Source: Dendrolimus kikuchii (lineage: Eukaryota > Arthropoda > Insecta > Lepidoptera > Lasiocampidae). Taken from it: a stretch of DNA of 64,000 nucleotides. This document shows positions 35,011 to 46,856 of the stretch, piece by piece. The position numbers and the translations under genes are program-made. Below the pieces are notes generated by a model. That model made no database searches. It had not been told where the DNA came from and saw only the letters and a program-made list of their open reading frames with translations. How positions within the stretch are numbered: the first letter of the stretch is position 1; the number at the start of each line of letters is the position of its first letter. The DNA lies in contig CM034402.1 of NCBI GenBank assembly GCA_019925095.2, positions 13,775,501 through 13,839,500 on the forward strand. The letters run 5' to 3'.

Positions 35011-36806
35011 TCATTGTGCATTAACTATAATTAAGCAAAGTGCACATTTGTGTAAGAGAAACCGCTCTTGACACGTATCCGTTGTAGAGGCGAGGCTACA
35101 TCACCGTGATTAGAAGCTCATGTCTTGCGGTCTTTGAATGAAAGCTGTATTAACTTTTTAACGCATACATAGGTCCCTAATATTACGATTAAAATTGTAA
35201 TACAATATGAATATTATTATCTATATATAGAACAAAACGTAATAAAACTTAGAAAGATGTTCATAGTTCTTTTTTTATATTGACTACAATTGTTTGTTTA
35301 TTTGACTTAGTTTGGATAACATAATTTCAATATAAATTTATTATTTCATTCTCTTTGTATAAGTTTGGCCTACAAAATAAGATCCATTATTGGCTCATGT
35401 GCTGTTTTTAAAATGTATCGCTTATTTCAATGTTGAGTGTAAAGTTGTGTAATCTTTGTTGAATAATAAATAAATACTTAGATTTGAGAACATTAACTTT
35501 AGCTCTAATGGTCCTAATCTTATTTTATTTTTGACCTTGTTACAAAATACATGATAGCTTAGTGGAGTTATATAAACCGTTAAATATTTTTCCAATTTTA
35601 GGGTTCCGTAGTTATTTTAGTAAAAATAAAACCGTTACACAATCACTATATCTGTCCGCCCGGTTTTTCGTCTATCAGTCAATCTACTCGTAGTCTCGAA
35701 CATATGTGTGTATGTCTTTTCCCCAAAAACTACTGGGTCTGTGTGCATAAAATTTGGCAGAAATGTGTATTTTTTGTGTGACGCTTCACAATGGTGCAAT
35801 GGTGTAATGAAACAAATAACATAAAGCATGCTTGAAAATCCGTTAAGTAGTTTTAGTAGTTGAGATTTTAATCAATTAAATATTTTTAGAATTTCAGTGC
35901 CAAATGATAAAAACAAAACAATTGAAGTTTGTCTTTTCTACGGAACCTTTCAGTGCATGAACTCACATGCCGTTAGCCGAGTTTGAAACATAGATATTTT
36001 AAATGTAAAATATACCTACTTATATATACATATAGGTATTAGTATTTTACATTTATTAATGAGTGTATTGTGCTAATACATCCTCTTAATAAATTTTTAA
36101 CATTCTATCCTTAAGCTACAAAAGAGTCTTTGAAATTAATAGTCTTAAGAATAAAATTAATCGCTTTGAAAATTCCCAATTTATTCAACAAACAATTGTG
36201 GCAATTTCTTCAGTGATAGAAAAGTTTGTTAGTAGTTTTCATGAAACGATATCTAGCCATTGTTTATATAGCGTTCTCAACACACAACTTTCCGTCCAAG
36301 TTACGCAAGAATACCGAGTGGAACTCGATCAAGTCCTCGGTCGAGTGGTCAGGCGAACCAATAAAGTCGCTGAAAGTTGAAGTAAACATAAAGACGGACA
36401 GCTGGTATAATACCCACAAACGCAAATATGAACCGCAGTAAGAAACCATTTGGATATTTGGCAGAGAATACCTTCAGTTACTTCTTTATTAGGTCAGTCT
36501 ACTGATTTTAACTTATATACACGAACACCTAATGTTAGTACAAATTAGTACTGTAGGTACATGTAGGTATTAAAACTTTTCACGCGGCTTTGATCTGATG
36601 CGAACTTATGATTGTATCCTACAACATTATAGGCCAATTTGTTATGTTGATGTACGTGTATACCATTGTTATACAGTATCAAGAAAACTAACATCATACC
36701 AGAAATAACTATTACCTTGATAATTAGATCCAATTTCTTCGCTAGATATCCTAATATAGAGTCATCGCACATTTACTAAAGAGGAAACCTAATGGGTACC
36801 GACATC
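35011..36806. other. Intergenic
   Basis: Mostly AT-rich. At 36226-36441 two overlapping plus-strand frames and one minus-strand frame are open, with GC-rich third positions (for example KTDSWYNTHKRKYEPQ then stop). This suggests decayed coding or transposon sequence, but no family is recognised. An imperfect inverted repeat lies at about 36001-36056. Confidence 0.35.
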
Positions 36807-36928
36807 CAGAGGCGGCTCTAGCCCCTGTAGCGCCCGTTTGCAATCTATACTCTGGCGCCTTCTAGCATGGTCCAAATGGAACACTTACAGTTAGATTTTC
36901 ACCAATGAACGGAAATTCTAATACAAAT

Positions 36929-37209
36929 TGGTGCGGCTGTTAATGGACTGTATTAGGGCGGCAAACGTCTTTGTGAAACGGAATCTAGGTTACCTGGACT
37001 ACAGCTGCTGAAGGCTTCCTGGCCAGCCGGCTGTGGTCTGATCTCCCTTGGCTTTACAATAGCGGCACTATCACATCACACGCGTGCGTTCAGAGCGGGA
37101 TCGATTTACACCTTTTTTTTGAGTGCCAGCGAGCGGCAAGCGGCGTATGCGCGCGGGGGTGAGGAAGGATTGGGGGTAGGATGACGTTTACCGCAAGATG
37201 GCGTTACCA
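36929..37209 (-). repeat. 3' LTR of the BEL/Pao-type element
   Basis: 281 bp, differing from the 5' LTR at one position by eye. It lies next to the polypurine tract at 37210-37217. Confidence 0.92.
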
Positions 37210-37217
37210 TTTCCCCC

Positions 37218-38327
37218 GGCCTTAAAGGGTACCTTTAAAAAGGAAGAGTGGATTCGCGAATGCGAGAAAAATAGAGAGGAATGCGAAGTTGCGAAGCGGA
37301 TGCGAAGTTAAAGAAGTTATAAGTTAGGGAAACATTATACGCTAACAAGTTGTGTATAAGAAAATGAATATGATAATTAATATATGATATAATTATAAAT
37401 ATAAGAGCGCAAGAAATAATGTAGTAGCACCTATTGAGTTAACAATGCAAAGAGTTCATCAGACAATGGCTGAAACATCTTTATGCGATACAGCGCAATA
37501 TATAGTCTTTAAATGAGTGAACGTGATTTACTGCATCAAAGACCAAATAATATTGAATACAGAAAATAAATGCGATACAATCCGTACTATCAACCAAAAT
37601 ATATTGCACAACGCGACGGTGTGTCAACTACATGATGAAAATGGCGAAAATTAGACATAACTGTCATTTCTATGGCGCGATTAAAGTTGACAACAAAATA
37701 CACGTATTAAACGGTGTAATATTCTAAATTAAAGTGGATAAAACGATAGACCAAAATATTATATTTTAGCGGTAATATGAAAAAAGATGCGGAAAATGCA
37801 ATAATCAAATAATACTTATGACGTGAATAAATAGCGAGGTATTTCAAAGCGAAAAGATTAGCGTCGTCAAAAAGGGCGTGAAATAAAAGCAATATATCAA
37901 TTAATTAATTCTAAATTTATGACTTGTAAGCAAATTAATAGTAGAACGCGGCACGAACATATTTTAAATATGAGATTTAAATGAATGAAGCAATTGTCAA
38001 ATTGTAGTAATTTATTTACATAAATAAAATAAATTTATAAAGTGACGGCAAGCAATTTTCATTACAATCTCAATTATGCAGATAATCGATGCTAAATACG
38101 CGAGCGTAAATACATGCGAACAGTTTATTATAAGATTCATGTAAAATATCCGACATTATAATATTAAACTATCAGAAACTTTCGGCAATATTGTAAATGA
38201 AAAAAAACCAAAGTTTACGATATCTACTATTTTAAAAGAACGCGAATGAAATAAATAAAAGTAGATAAATACGTAATTTAGATTTATTGAATATTTTTAT
38301 TGATTAAATTGCGTATTAAATAATTAA
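37218..38327 (-). other. Non-coding 3' internal region of the BEL/Pao-type element
   Basis: AT-rich sequence between the gag-protease stop and the polypurine tract, with stops in all frames. It holds no pol remnants that I can recognise, so either the deletion removed the whole pol or unrelated sequence was acquired. Confidence 0.7.
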
Positions 38328-40595
38328 TTAGTTATTATACACCTTATGTAAACAGGCGCGATTTTTAAATTTATTTTTAAAAGGAAAAAAGCGTTTATAT
38401 GAACTGTTACTATCGTATGAAATACTTGGAGGCAAAGCATTGCTGTGAAGCGGTAAAGCGGCGGAGTTATTACTACTGCTGGCATTATCACGAGCAGTGT
38501 TTTTACGATGAGGCTGCACAAGCTTGCTATCATCAGCGGACCGAGTGACATAAGGTTTTAAGTTAGGCGTTTTGACAGAGTTATTGCGCCGTGTCAAACA
38601 GCAGCGAGATAATACTTTATTAACATGCGGTTTCTGCAATGTGGGAACTGATCCCATTATAACGTATCCTAAGACGGTACTAATCATAGGTATTGAGAAA
38701 CAATCTCCTTGTCTGACTCCTGGTAATAACAATTGAGCGAAAAGCGGTGCACCGATCAACATATCTATCGGTCCCGGTTGACCGAATGACTCATCGGCAA
38801 GCGGGATGCCTTGAATAAAAGGTAACGCGGCGGTATCTACGAAAGTTGTGGGCAAATTACCTGTAATGCTGTCTACAATAAGGGACGATATATTGTAGCC
38901 AACCTGTGGATTAAAGCGCGAGAAAAATTGGAAGTTCACGGAACCCTTAACAGGCTTCTCAATGCCTCCTATGCCCATAATCGTCATATCAGAGTTATAC
39001 GTGACATTTTCTAAATTTAATTTTTCAACGCATTCAGAAGTAATGAAGTTACTCTGAGAACCCGAATCTAATAGGCAGCGAAGATGATGTTCTTTGTTGC
39101 GCGAGCGCACGATGACGACAGCCGTAGCCAGTAATACTGTCGTGTTCGTATTGCATTGCGCGACTTGCGAGGGCGCGTGGGCGCTACTTATTGACTGCGA
39201 GCCAGCTATGGACATAGTACACAGCGAGTAGTTGTTTGCGGCGGAACACGGTGAATTATCGCTCACTTTGCACGCAGAGTTGACTGCAACGGGCTGCGGG
39301 CATGATGTTGCGCTGACATCAGATAGCACTGGGTTCGCAACTGTAAGTTGGTTGGCGTATTGCGGTTGCTCAAAGTGCAACAATGTATGGTGTTTATTGT
39401 TGCAAGCCCTACAGCGGGAGCTCGATTGACATTCTGAAGTTTTATGTTTTACGCTTAAACAATTAATGCAAGCATTGTGCTCTTTTGCGGATGTGAAGCG
39501 ATCATTTGCAGTTAGGTTTGAAAAGGCGGGACATTTAAATAAATGCTCGTGAACAATGTTATCACAGAGACATTTGGATGTATTGGCAATAGCCAGGTAT
39601 GAGTGCGGTTGAGGCGGTTTAAAGGTTTTCTCATTTCTGGAACGAGACGCGGGTCCTTTAGCGGGAATATTATTTTTCAATGAAGATGAATTTATTTCTG
39701 TGCTTTCAAATATGCGCGATTGATCCCTTATAAAATCCGCAAGACTATTGAAAGTCGGAATTTTATTATGTCTCGAGATCATTTCAAACGAACGTATGGT
39801 TTCAGTGTCGAGATTTTTAAGTGATAAATGTAATAACATAAAATCAGCGAGGTTATCAATTTTAAGGTTTTTCAGAGCGTTAGCGGCTGTGACAAGTGTG
39901 TCGGAAAATTGTTCGAAACCTTGTGCAGAAGCGATAGGAATAGGTTTAAATTCTAAAATTTGATTTAAATAGGAAGATCCTAGTATGCGTTCATTTTGAA
40001 ATTTGTCAAGAAGCGTCTGTAAAATAAGCGAATAATTTTCACCTGATGGTGTTATGCCAGCAAATGTGGACTGAGCCTTAGGTGAAAGTTTTCCTAAAAG
40101 ATAATAAAGTTTATCCGTATCAGTAAGTGAAGCATTATCATGAACAATGTTCTTAAAACTCGAATAAAAGGTTGGCCAACTATGTAAATTGCCATCAAAT
40201 GACATTAATTCAATACGCGGTAATTTTGGATATTGTTTTTCAGTATGCGAAATTAAATTATTTTGTTGTTCAAGCGATGAAACTTTATCATAAATGTACT
40301 TAACGCGGCAATATAGATCCTCAAAAGAAGCCCAAGTTTGGTCATCTAATTTTGCTTTAGGATTTAATTTTAATTTACATTTATTGAAAGTATTATTAGC
40401 GATTTGAAACTCTTGACGAATATTCTCTAAGTTAATACAAGAAGAAAGAAAATAATCTTTAGCTTCGTCGTCTTCTTGCCATTGTTTAGATAAGTTGAAT
40501 AAGCTTTGTAGGCGAGCATAAAGCGTATTTCGACTATTTAAAGCTAAATCATGATCGATACTTTCATATGAAACTTCTGAATCTTTCTTTGACAT
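38328..40595 (-). CDS. BEL/Pao-type Gag-protease polyprotein
   Basis: A 755-aa intact open frame. Residues about 120-290 are the DUF1759-type Gag region (SFDGNLHSWPTFYSSFKNIV). Cys-His knuckles follow at about 376-402 (CINCLSVKHKTSEC, then CRACNNKHHTLLH). A DUF1758-type aspartic protease has its DSG at 510-512 (LRCLLDSGSQSNFI). The protein stops about 100 residues after the protease core, where BEL/Pao polyproteins would go on into reverse transcriptase. The gene is preceded by a leader of about 680 bp up to the LTR. Gag would form particles and the protease would mature them; reverse transcription and integration need helper proteins. Confidence 0.93.
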   Translation of the reverse strand: MSKKDSEVSYESIDHDLALNSRNTLYARLQSLFNLSKQWQEDDEAKDYFLSSCINLENIRQEFQIANNTFNKCKLKLNPKAKLDDQTWASFEDLYCRVKYIYDKVSSLEQQNNLISHTEKQYPKLPRIELMSFDGNLHSWPTFYSSFKNIVHDNASLTDTDKLYYLLGKLSPKAQSTFAGITPSGENYSLILQTLLDKFQNERILGSSYLNQILEFKPIPIASAQGFEQFSDTLVTAANALKNLKIDNLADFMLLHLSLKNLDTETIRSFEMISRHNKIPTFNSLADFIRDQSRIFESTEINSSSLKNNIPAKGPASRSRNEKTFKPPQPHSYLAIANTSKCLCDNIVHEHLFKCPAFSNLTANDRFTSAKEHNACINCLSVKHKTSECQSSSRCRACNNKHHTLLHFEQPQYANQLTVANPVLSDVSATSCPQPVAVNSACKVSDNSPCSAANNYSLCTMSIAGSQSISSAHAPSQVAQCNTNTTVLLATAVVIVRSRNKEHHLRCLLDSGSQSNFITSECVEKLNLENVTYNSDMTIMGIGGIEKPVKGSVNFQFFSRFNPQVGYNISSLIVDSITGNLPTTFVDTAALPFIQGIPLADESFGQPGPIDMLIGAPLFAQLLLPGVRQGDCFSIPMISTVLGYVIMGSVPTLQKPHVNKVLSRCCLTRRNNSVKTPNLKPYVTRSADDSKLVQPHRKNTARDNASSSNNSAALPLHSNALPPSISYDSNSSYKRFFPFKNKFKNRACLHKVYNN

Positions 40596-41274
40596 TGTAT
40601 TTTACTATAAAGCGACAGTTAGATAAGAATGAATATGTATAATGTCAATATAGCTGTATAGCGAGCGAAATGTATTGAAAACAAGTACTTAGTATAAATT
40701 TAAACAAAAAAGGTAGTTTTGAGTAAAGCGATAGTTGCGGGTTGCGAATGGCGCGATGCGAAGCGTTGCCACTCCGTGCAGCGTGCACGAGCGAGGCAGA
40801 GATAATGAGTAAGTAAACCGATGGATTGTGACAGAATAAGCAATATCAACGAAAACCAATGAGGTTCGTGATAAGTATTGCGGTAAGCGAGATAGCGAAT
40901 ATGAAAATGGTTGAACGCACGCGATTATAAGAAGACTTTTTAAAAATGTAATGAGTTAATAAGTTTGGAAATATTTATAAGCGAAATATGTATTTGCGGT
41001 GTAAAATACGACTATTATTCCTTGCAATGCCAACTCAATTGTGTAATATTAATGTAATAAACTACGATAAAGTGAATGTATAAGGGAATTGCTAGCGTAT
41101 AGAAAATGGCGGAATGATTATTAGTTACGTAGGTTAGGTATCCTAACGTAAACAAATGGGATGCGATTTAATTGGTAAATGACCAAATTAAATATATAAA
41201 ATAATGCGAGAATTAACTAAAGAGTATTTTATATAGAAAACGGTCCTGAGACCCGGTTAGAAGAGACCAAAAAA

Positions 41275-41555
41275 TGGTGCGGCTGTTAATGGACTGTATT
41301 AGGGCGGCAAACGTCTTTGTGAAACGGAATCTAGGTTACCTGGACTACAGCTGCTGAAGGCTTCCTGGCCAGCCGGCTGTGGTCTGATCTCCCTTGGCTT
41401 TACAATAGCGGCACTATCACATCACACGCGTGCGTTCAGAGCGGGATCGATTTACACCTTTTTTTTGAGTGCCAGCGAGCGGCAAGCGGCGTATGCGCGC
41501 GGGGGTGAGGAAGGATTGGGGGTAGGATGACGTTTACCGCAAGATGGCGTTCCCA
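41275..41555 (-). repeat. 5' LTR of the BEL/Pao-type element
   Basis: 281 bp, in the element's minus orientation the upstream LTR that would carry its promoter. It ends TGGGAACGCC on the outer side and CAGCCGCACCA on the inner side. Confidence 0.92.
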
Positions 41556-42100
41556 CAAATGGTGCAAGTTTAAGTGATGTCGGGAAGCAATAGGTACACT
41601 TTGAGAACAAAAACTCCCATAGAAACCGTGCTGAAATAGCAATAGCATACTCTTGTGTCATTTTCGCTTATGATACAATTTAGTGTGTGGAATAGAGAGA
41701 GACATACAATATTTTATTTCTTTTACGCCTAAGTTGGCCTATACGAATAAGTGAAACAAAGATATGATAACGTAGCATTCTTTTTCCTTACTTTTATCTA
41801 TGAGTGGTCTCCTTCTGAGGGTACACCAGTAAGAAGTATTTTTTTGATCTGTTAAAGTCTGATTTCGCATTGAAATTGTTTTTACTCTAATAAAGGAGGC
41901 GCTCGTGGCGCGCCTTGCTTTACTAATACGCCCGGCGTCGCCGTCGGCCTTAACACGGGCCCCGGGTCTTAGAGAGCGTTGGCGCCGCGAGCGACGCATA
42001 CATTTCCAAAGTGTCGCTAGCAACGCTCGGCGCCCCCTAAGATGCTGCGCCCGTGTGCGTTACACACCCTGCACTGTAGGTAAATCCGGCACTGCCTACA

Positions 42101-42685
42101 TCTATAATATTATAAAAGTGTAGTCTTGTGTTTTAGTTTTAGATTTTTATGTTTGTCTGCTTGTTCGGGATTCACGTAAGAACTTCTGAGCCGATTTCAA
42201 CATGGTTTTCCCTTATTGATAGCAAATTTCCTGACTTAAAACCTACGGTACTTTATATCTCCAGAATTCCGCGGGTTTTTTTTGGGAGCGGTTTAAAGTG
42301 GCCAAGTTGAACAATATTCTGATTCTGATGAAATATTTTCACTGATCAACAACAAATTCTCTTTTATAAAATATGTGATATTTTATATCTTGCGAATCTG
42401 TGCGATTTAGAGTAGACTGATTTTAAAGCCGTTTTCTCAAGTTGCTAAATCATTTTTGAACTTGCTTTCTGTATCTGTAAAAACTTTAATAGAACAGTTG
42501 TAGTTGCGTATATCTTTAGTAATATTCGGTACCCATTCCAGGCTTTACGGGAATTCCCAGGATTTAAGTATTGTAAATAACACGTTGTCTTGTTAGAAAT
42601 ACCTACTCTTTATTTTTAAATATTGATAAAACAACTGTATCTTTGCTACCCATCCAACGTGAACGAAGTCACAGGCGAACCCTAA
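42101..42685 (+). mobile_element. Helitron-like non-autonomous element
   Basis: Begins TCTATAATATTATAAAAG and ends CTAA followed by T. Its body (TGTTCGGGATTCACG, GAACGAAGTC) is related to the copy at 13020-13319. Its first two bases overlap the right 8-mer flanking the hAT-type element. Confidence 0.55.
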
Positions 42686-42926
42686 TTTTACAATACATTT
42701 TAAAATTTTATATTTATAAATTAATCGACGATCTAGTATCATCTTACTTCTAAAATTTCATCAAATGAATAAATTCAATTACTGTTTAGATAAAAGGTAA
42801 TTCATACGTTATTTGACTCGTTAGAGTTATAACATCATAATATAAGCGTAGTAAACGCTTATACAAAATCTAGACGGCTGCAACGTATTGTAAGATGGTG
42901 GTTTTATAAGATCTCAATTGATTTGA

Positions 42927-42985
42927 ATATACATACATACATAACTTCACGCCAGTTCCCTCGCGGGGTAGGCACGAACATTTGA
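42927..42985 (+). repeat. Microsatellite-linked dispersed repeat (short copy)
   Basis: (CATA)n then ACTTCACGCCAGTTCCCTCG and GGGGTAGGCACGAAC, as at 27630-27765. Confidence 0.65.
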
Positions 42986-43116
42986 ATATACTTCTCTGCA
43001 AAAACTATTTTGATTTCACAATAAATGCGAATATTTAAGTGACAACTACTATTTATTACGAAGCCTCATCACACTACTTAGCTACCACGAGTTTCTATGT
43101 AGTGCTTGTAATAATA

Positions 43117-44377
43117 GGTTGGGGAAAAAATCTTTTAGCATATAGTATGTATGAACTTGTAATAAGATCTCTTTGGCTATATCATTCGTATCTGGCTGGT
43201 TTTGGTATCATTAAAAAGTTTTAATTTTAAAGAAGACAATTCCAAATTCAAATTAGAAAAATGTGTGATTTTCATTTGTTTTTCTTATTGTTAAAATGAG
43301 TGAATCTAATGAAGAAATTCGATACATTTTAAAATTTTACAACAACACAAGCCGCGAAAAAAATTTGTGATGTTTATGGACCTAATGCAGTATTTGTGAG
43401 AGTAGCGCAAATTTGGTTTAAGCGTTTTCAATCCGGAAATTTTGATACCAAAGATGCACGTCGCTCTGGTCGCTCTGTTACGGACAAAATTGATGCCATT
43501 TTTGAAAAAGTGGAGCAAGATCGGCATATTAGTAGTTACGATGTAGCTGGAGAACTGGGAATTGACCACGAAACGGTTTTGGCGCATTTGAAAAAAGCTG
43601 GGTACACAAAAAAGCTCGATATTTGGGTGCCTCATGAGCTCACTGAAAGAAACCTAATGAACCGTGTACTCATTTGTGATTCTTTATTACGACGTAATGA
43701 AACCGAACCATTTTTGAAGAAGCTGATAACTGGTGATGAAATGTGGATCACGTACGACAAGAACGTGCGAAAGAGATCGTGGTCAAAGGCCGGTCAGGCT
43801 TCACAGACTGTGGCGAAACCCGGACTAACTCGCAACAAGGTGATGCTGTGTGTATGGTGGGATTGGAAGGGCATTATTCATTATGAGCTGTTACCGCCAG
43901 GCAGGACGGTCGATTCTGAACTGTACTGCGAACAACTGATGAGATTAAAGCAAAAAGTTGAGAGAAAGCGGCCGGAATTAATCAACAGAAGGGATGTGGT
44001 TTTTCACCATGATAACGCTAGACCTCACACATCTTTAGCCATTCAGCAAAAATTACGAGAGTTTGGCTGGCAGGTGATAATGCATCCGCCGTATAGTCCT
44101 GACCTTGCACCTTCAGAGTTTCACCTGTTTCGGTTTCTGCAGAATTCCTTAGGCAGTGTCAGGTTAACATCACGAGAGGACTGCCAAAACCACTTGTCGC
44201 AGTTTTTTGATCAGAAGCCCCAAAATTTTTATAGCAATGAGATCACGTCCCTACCTACAAGATGGCAAAAAGTTATCCAACAAAATGGCACCTAAATACT
44301 TTAGTCAAATGTAAATAAACTTTATAAAAAAACCTTTTGAATTTTTATATAAAATGCGAAGAAACTTTTCCCCAACC
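43117..44377 (+). mobile_element. mariner transposon copy 3
   Basis: A 1261-bp element flanked by TA (43115-43116, 44378-44379), with TIRs GGTTGGGGAAAAAATC... and ...GAAACTTTTCCCCAACC. It is nearly identical to the two copies in the receptor introns. It lies in intergenic DNA. Confidence 0.96.
43296..44295 (+). pseudogene. mariner transposase, frameshifted (copy 3)
   Basis: Relative to copy 2 it has a net 17-nt deletion near codon 15, which throws the N terminus out of frame; the rest is open from 43396. The third catalytic motif reads APSEFHLF, so Asp is replaced by Glu. GDEMW replaces GDEKW beside the first Asp. The second Asp (HHDNARPH) is kept. A premature TAA at 44293-44295 removes the last few residues. 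Confidence 0.95.
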
Positions 44378-44379
44378 TA

Positions 44380-45950
44380 ATATTTCGACAAAGATAACAG
44401 CAATATAGAAATAAATTAAGAACTCGCTACGTTTTCGATTCAAGGACTCTTGACAATCAACCTAAAATTGCAGATAGGGTATACCCGTTTACCGCGTTCC
44501 GTCAGTAACACCCTTTTGTAAATTAAATTTTCCCAGCCGCATGATCATAACCGTAACTAGTATGGACCGAAAACTTGTATCAAAGATACAATTTCAAAGT
44601 TACGAACACTGTTAGCAATGTCGGTCACGTTAATCGCAGTTACTATTCGTAGAAGCTAACTACACGACATATATCTCGCACGATGCTAAACAAATCCATT
44701 AGCATAATAATAAATTCATAACTCAGCTCTAGCGTTGCTAGAGAGATAAACAATGGATAGGCTTTGAAATATTATATTTGACATGTTTGAAAGCTACACT
44801 AAGGATTGTGTTGTGAATGTTTTAGTTCATTCTATACTTTTTACTTTACTCGCAGCTTCGCTCGTATAGATCATCTATCTATCTGTCTTCTTCTTCTATC
44901 TATTACTATAATAAATCTGTAAATAGTTCGAGTTTGTACAATACGTTTAAAAATGTGAAAGAATCAGGGGGGCTAATTCGGACCAGCAGATTCCAAAAAT
45001 GCAATTTTTACAATTTTTGTCTGTCTGCCGGTCTGTCTGTCTGTCTGTTAGAGTATCACGTGAAAACTACTAAATGAATTTAAATAAAACCCGACAGAGA
45101 GCTAGCTTATATCTCGGGGCGTAACTTAGGATACTTTTTATCCCTATAAAGGACGTGGTTACTGTGGGATAGGAAAAATAGCAAAAAAGATGACGCTGCC
45201 AAAGCATCTTTTGTGGAAACTACTGATGAAACTCGACATAGTGGTAGCTTATAACCTGAATTAACACTTAGGATACCTTTTATCCCGATCAATGATGTCG
45301 TTTCCATAAAATAAATAGATTAGCTAAATAAATGGCGGTGCAATCGCGGTTTTTCAATACACTAATAAATATGTTGTCGTAGGAAAAAAGTCATTCATTG
45401 TATTACTTGTAATCAGGTTGGCTTCGACTCATCTCTATGTTTTGCTGGGCAACTTTTTAGACTATATGGACTTGGTTTCTTAGTTATTGTAGCGAATTGT
45501 ACAAGAAACAGTAAATAATAAACGTTCTAACGGTTTTAAGCGGGGTAATTTATTTGATTTTATCCATTACTCTGCTGAAAATAACCTTTGATATTTAGGA
45601 AAATAACTGTAATCTTTGTTATCTGTCCACGCGAACAAAGTCGCGGGCAAATGCTAATTTTAAATACATATCGCATGGATTAACGATTACTTGTGAGCCT
45701 AGCCTGAAAAACTAAATCCAGAACCCAATTACAGCGCCACCTACCGGGTCCAATTGTGAATCTAAACCATCCTGGGATCCACTCAAACACACACACACAA
45801 AATTTCATCAAAATCGATCGAACCGTTTTGAGTTTTAGCTAGAATAACGAACACTAATTGATTTTTACTACATAAGAAGAAGATTTAGAACTAAAAATAT
45901 CTTGTGTGAGAATTGATATTCATATTATTAAATGATGAATGTTTATCCGT
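44380..45950. repeat. Intergenic with Helitron-like and Penelope-terminal fragments
   Basis: From about 44915 to 45657 is repeat-like DNA of Helitron type (GTCTGTCTGTCTGTTAGAG..., ending CGCGGGCAAATGCTAA then T). Inside it, 45512-45555 repeats the Penelope terminal sequence (CTAACGGTTTTAAGCGGGG). At 45670-45850 a reversed Helitron-like body recurs (AGCGCCACCTACCGG). No gene. Confidence 0.5.
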
Positions 45951-46140
45951 GCAGGAAGGAACGGAGAAAGAATACTCCTCCTGCGGCCGGGTACCAGATT
46001 GTAGAGTATTTATTTCCGGTAGTGACTTGTGTTCCGGCATTAGTGGCCAGGTTCCAATCCATTCTTTGAGGTCGGCAACACATTGGCAGCACCTCTTTTG
46101 TTACAAACAGCCATAGGCAACGGTAAACACTTTCATTTTA
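45951..46140 (+). repeat. Dispersed retroelement 3' end, family A
   Basis: Contains CCGGCATTAGTGGCCAGG and GGCAACGGTAAACAC, matching the longer copy at 11588-11930. It has no clear A tail. Confidence 0.55.
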
Positions 46141-46404
46141 AATTAATAGAAATATATTTATTTTTGTTTTTTATTTACGTTGAAGACGTCTCTTTTTTGC
46201 TAGAAAAATTTCATACAGTCAGACATAAATTTTTAAAGGGCATCAATTCATATTTTACTATAATCTTACACTGTAATAAGTAAGATAAGAAGATTATAAA
46301 AGGACTCTTGAAACATTTGCCTATAACTACGTCCCCAAGCCGTAACCTTTTAGTGACACATCCTGACTAGAGATTAATATCGATTGAATGATGAGTAGTA
46401 AATC

Positions 46405-46856
46405 CTAGTATCCAGGCACTGTGAGAGTAGGTGTCAGCAACTTGTGAAAAAGGATTTGTCCATGTATCAAAAGAAATACGAAAATCAAGTTATAACCCCA
46501 ATATATGTTCAAGGTGTCGCTATTCAGTGGAGCGAAGTTAAAGGAACAAAGTTTGCGAATTCGCTCCCGAGGCCGATCCAACTTCACAGTTGCAATAAAT
46601 AAGGATTTTAGCGACAAATTACCACACGAAAACGTTTCACCCTTTCTTGAGAAAGTTTCGAAACTTAGTGAAAATAGGATACCGAAATAGCATTTGGCAC
46701 AACGAAACAAAGGTTTTGAATCAATTTGTCTGAGGGAGTTCCAGTTGTAAATACTTTGGATTTGTACAATTTGTTTCGAACTTGATAAAGCCATTTGTTG
46801 TAGGCAAAATAAATATTAATATGAATAAGTATAATAAACAATACGATCCAAAACAT
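46405..46856 (-). pseudogene. Unidentified coding-like segment, two frames
   Basis: Minus strand, two overlapping open frames. The first starts MFWIVLFIILIHINIYFAY, a possible membrane anchor or signal. The other continues to 46405 with protein-like codon use (LDRPRERIRKLCSF). A frameshift between them would suggest a pseudogene. No family is recognised and it could be chance. Confidence 0.2.

Larger units (their letters stand above)
36929..41555 (-). mobile_element. BEL/Pao-type LTR retrotransposon, gag-protease only
   Basis: Two 281-bp LTRs (36929-37209 and 41275-41555) start TGGTGCGGCTG and end GTTMCCA. They appear identical except for one base (A/C at the fourth base from the right end). 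The 5-bp duplication CAAAT flanks the whole (36924-36928, 41556-41560). On the minus strand a candidate primer site beginning TGGTCTC (41269-41252) follows the 5' LTR, and the purine tract GGGGGAAA (37217-37210) precedes the 3' LTR. Between 37218 and 38327 there is no reverse transcriptase, RNase H or integrase: it is a deletion derivative needing enzymes in trans. Confidence 0.92.
36807..42094. mobile_element. Degenerate hAT-type element, split by an LTR element
   Basis: The left end CAGAGGCGGCTCTAGCCC and the reverse of the right end (CAGTGCCGGATTTACC) align as imperfect TIRs of hAT type. The flanking 8-mers CCGACATC (36799-36806) and CCTACATC (42095-42102) match at 7 of 8 positions, as expected for an 8-bp hAT duplication. 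Removing the BEL/Pao-type insertion leaves about 655 bp without transposase, so it is non-autonomous and older than the insertion. Confidence 0.65.
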
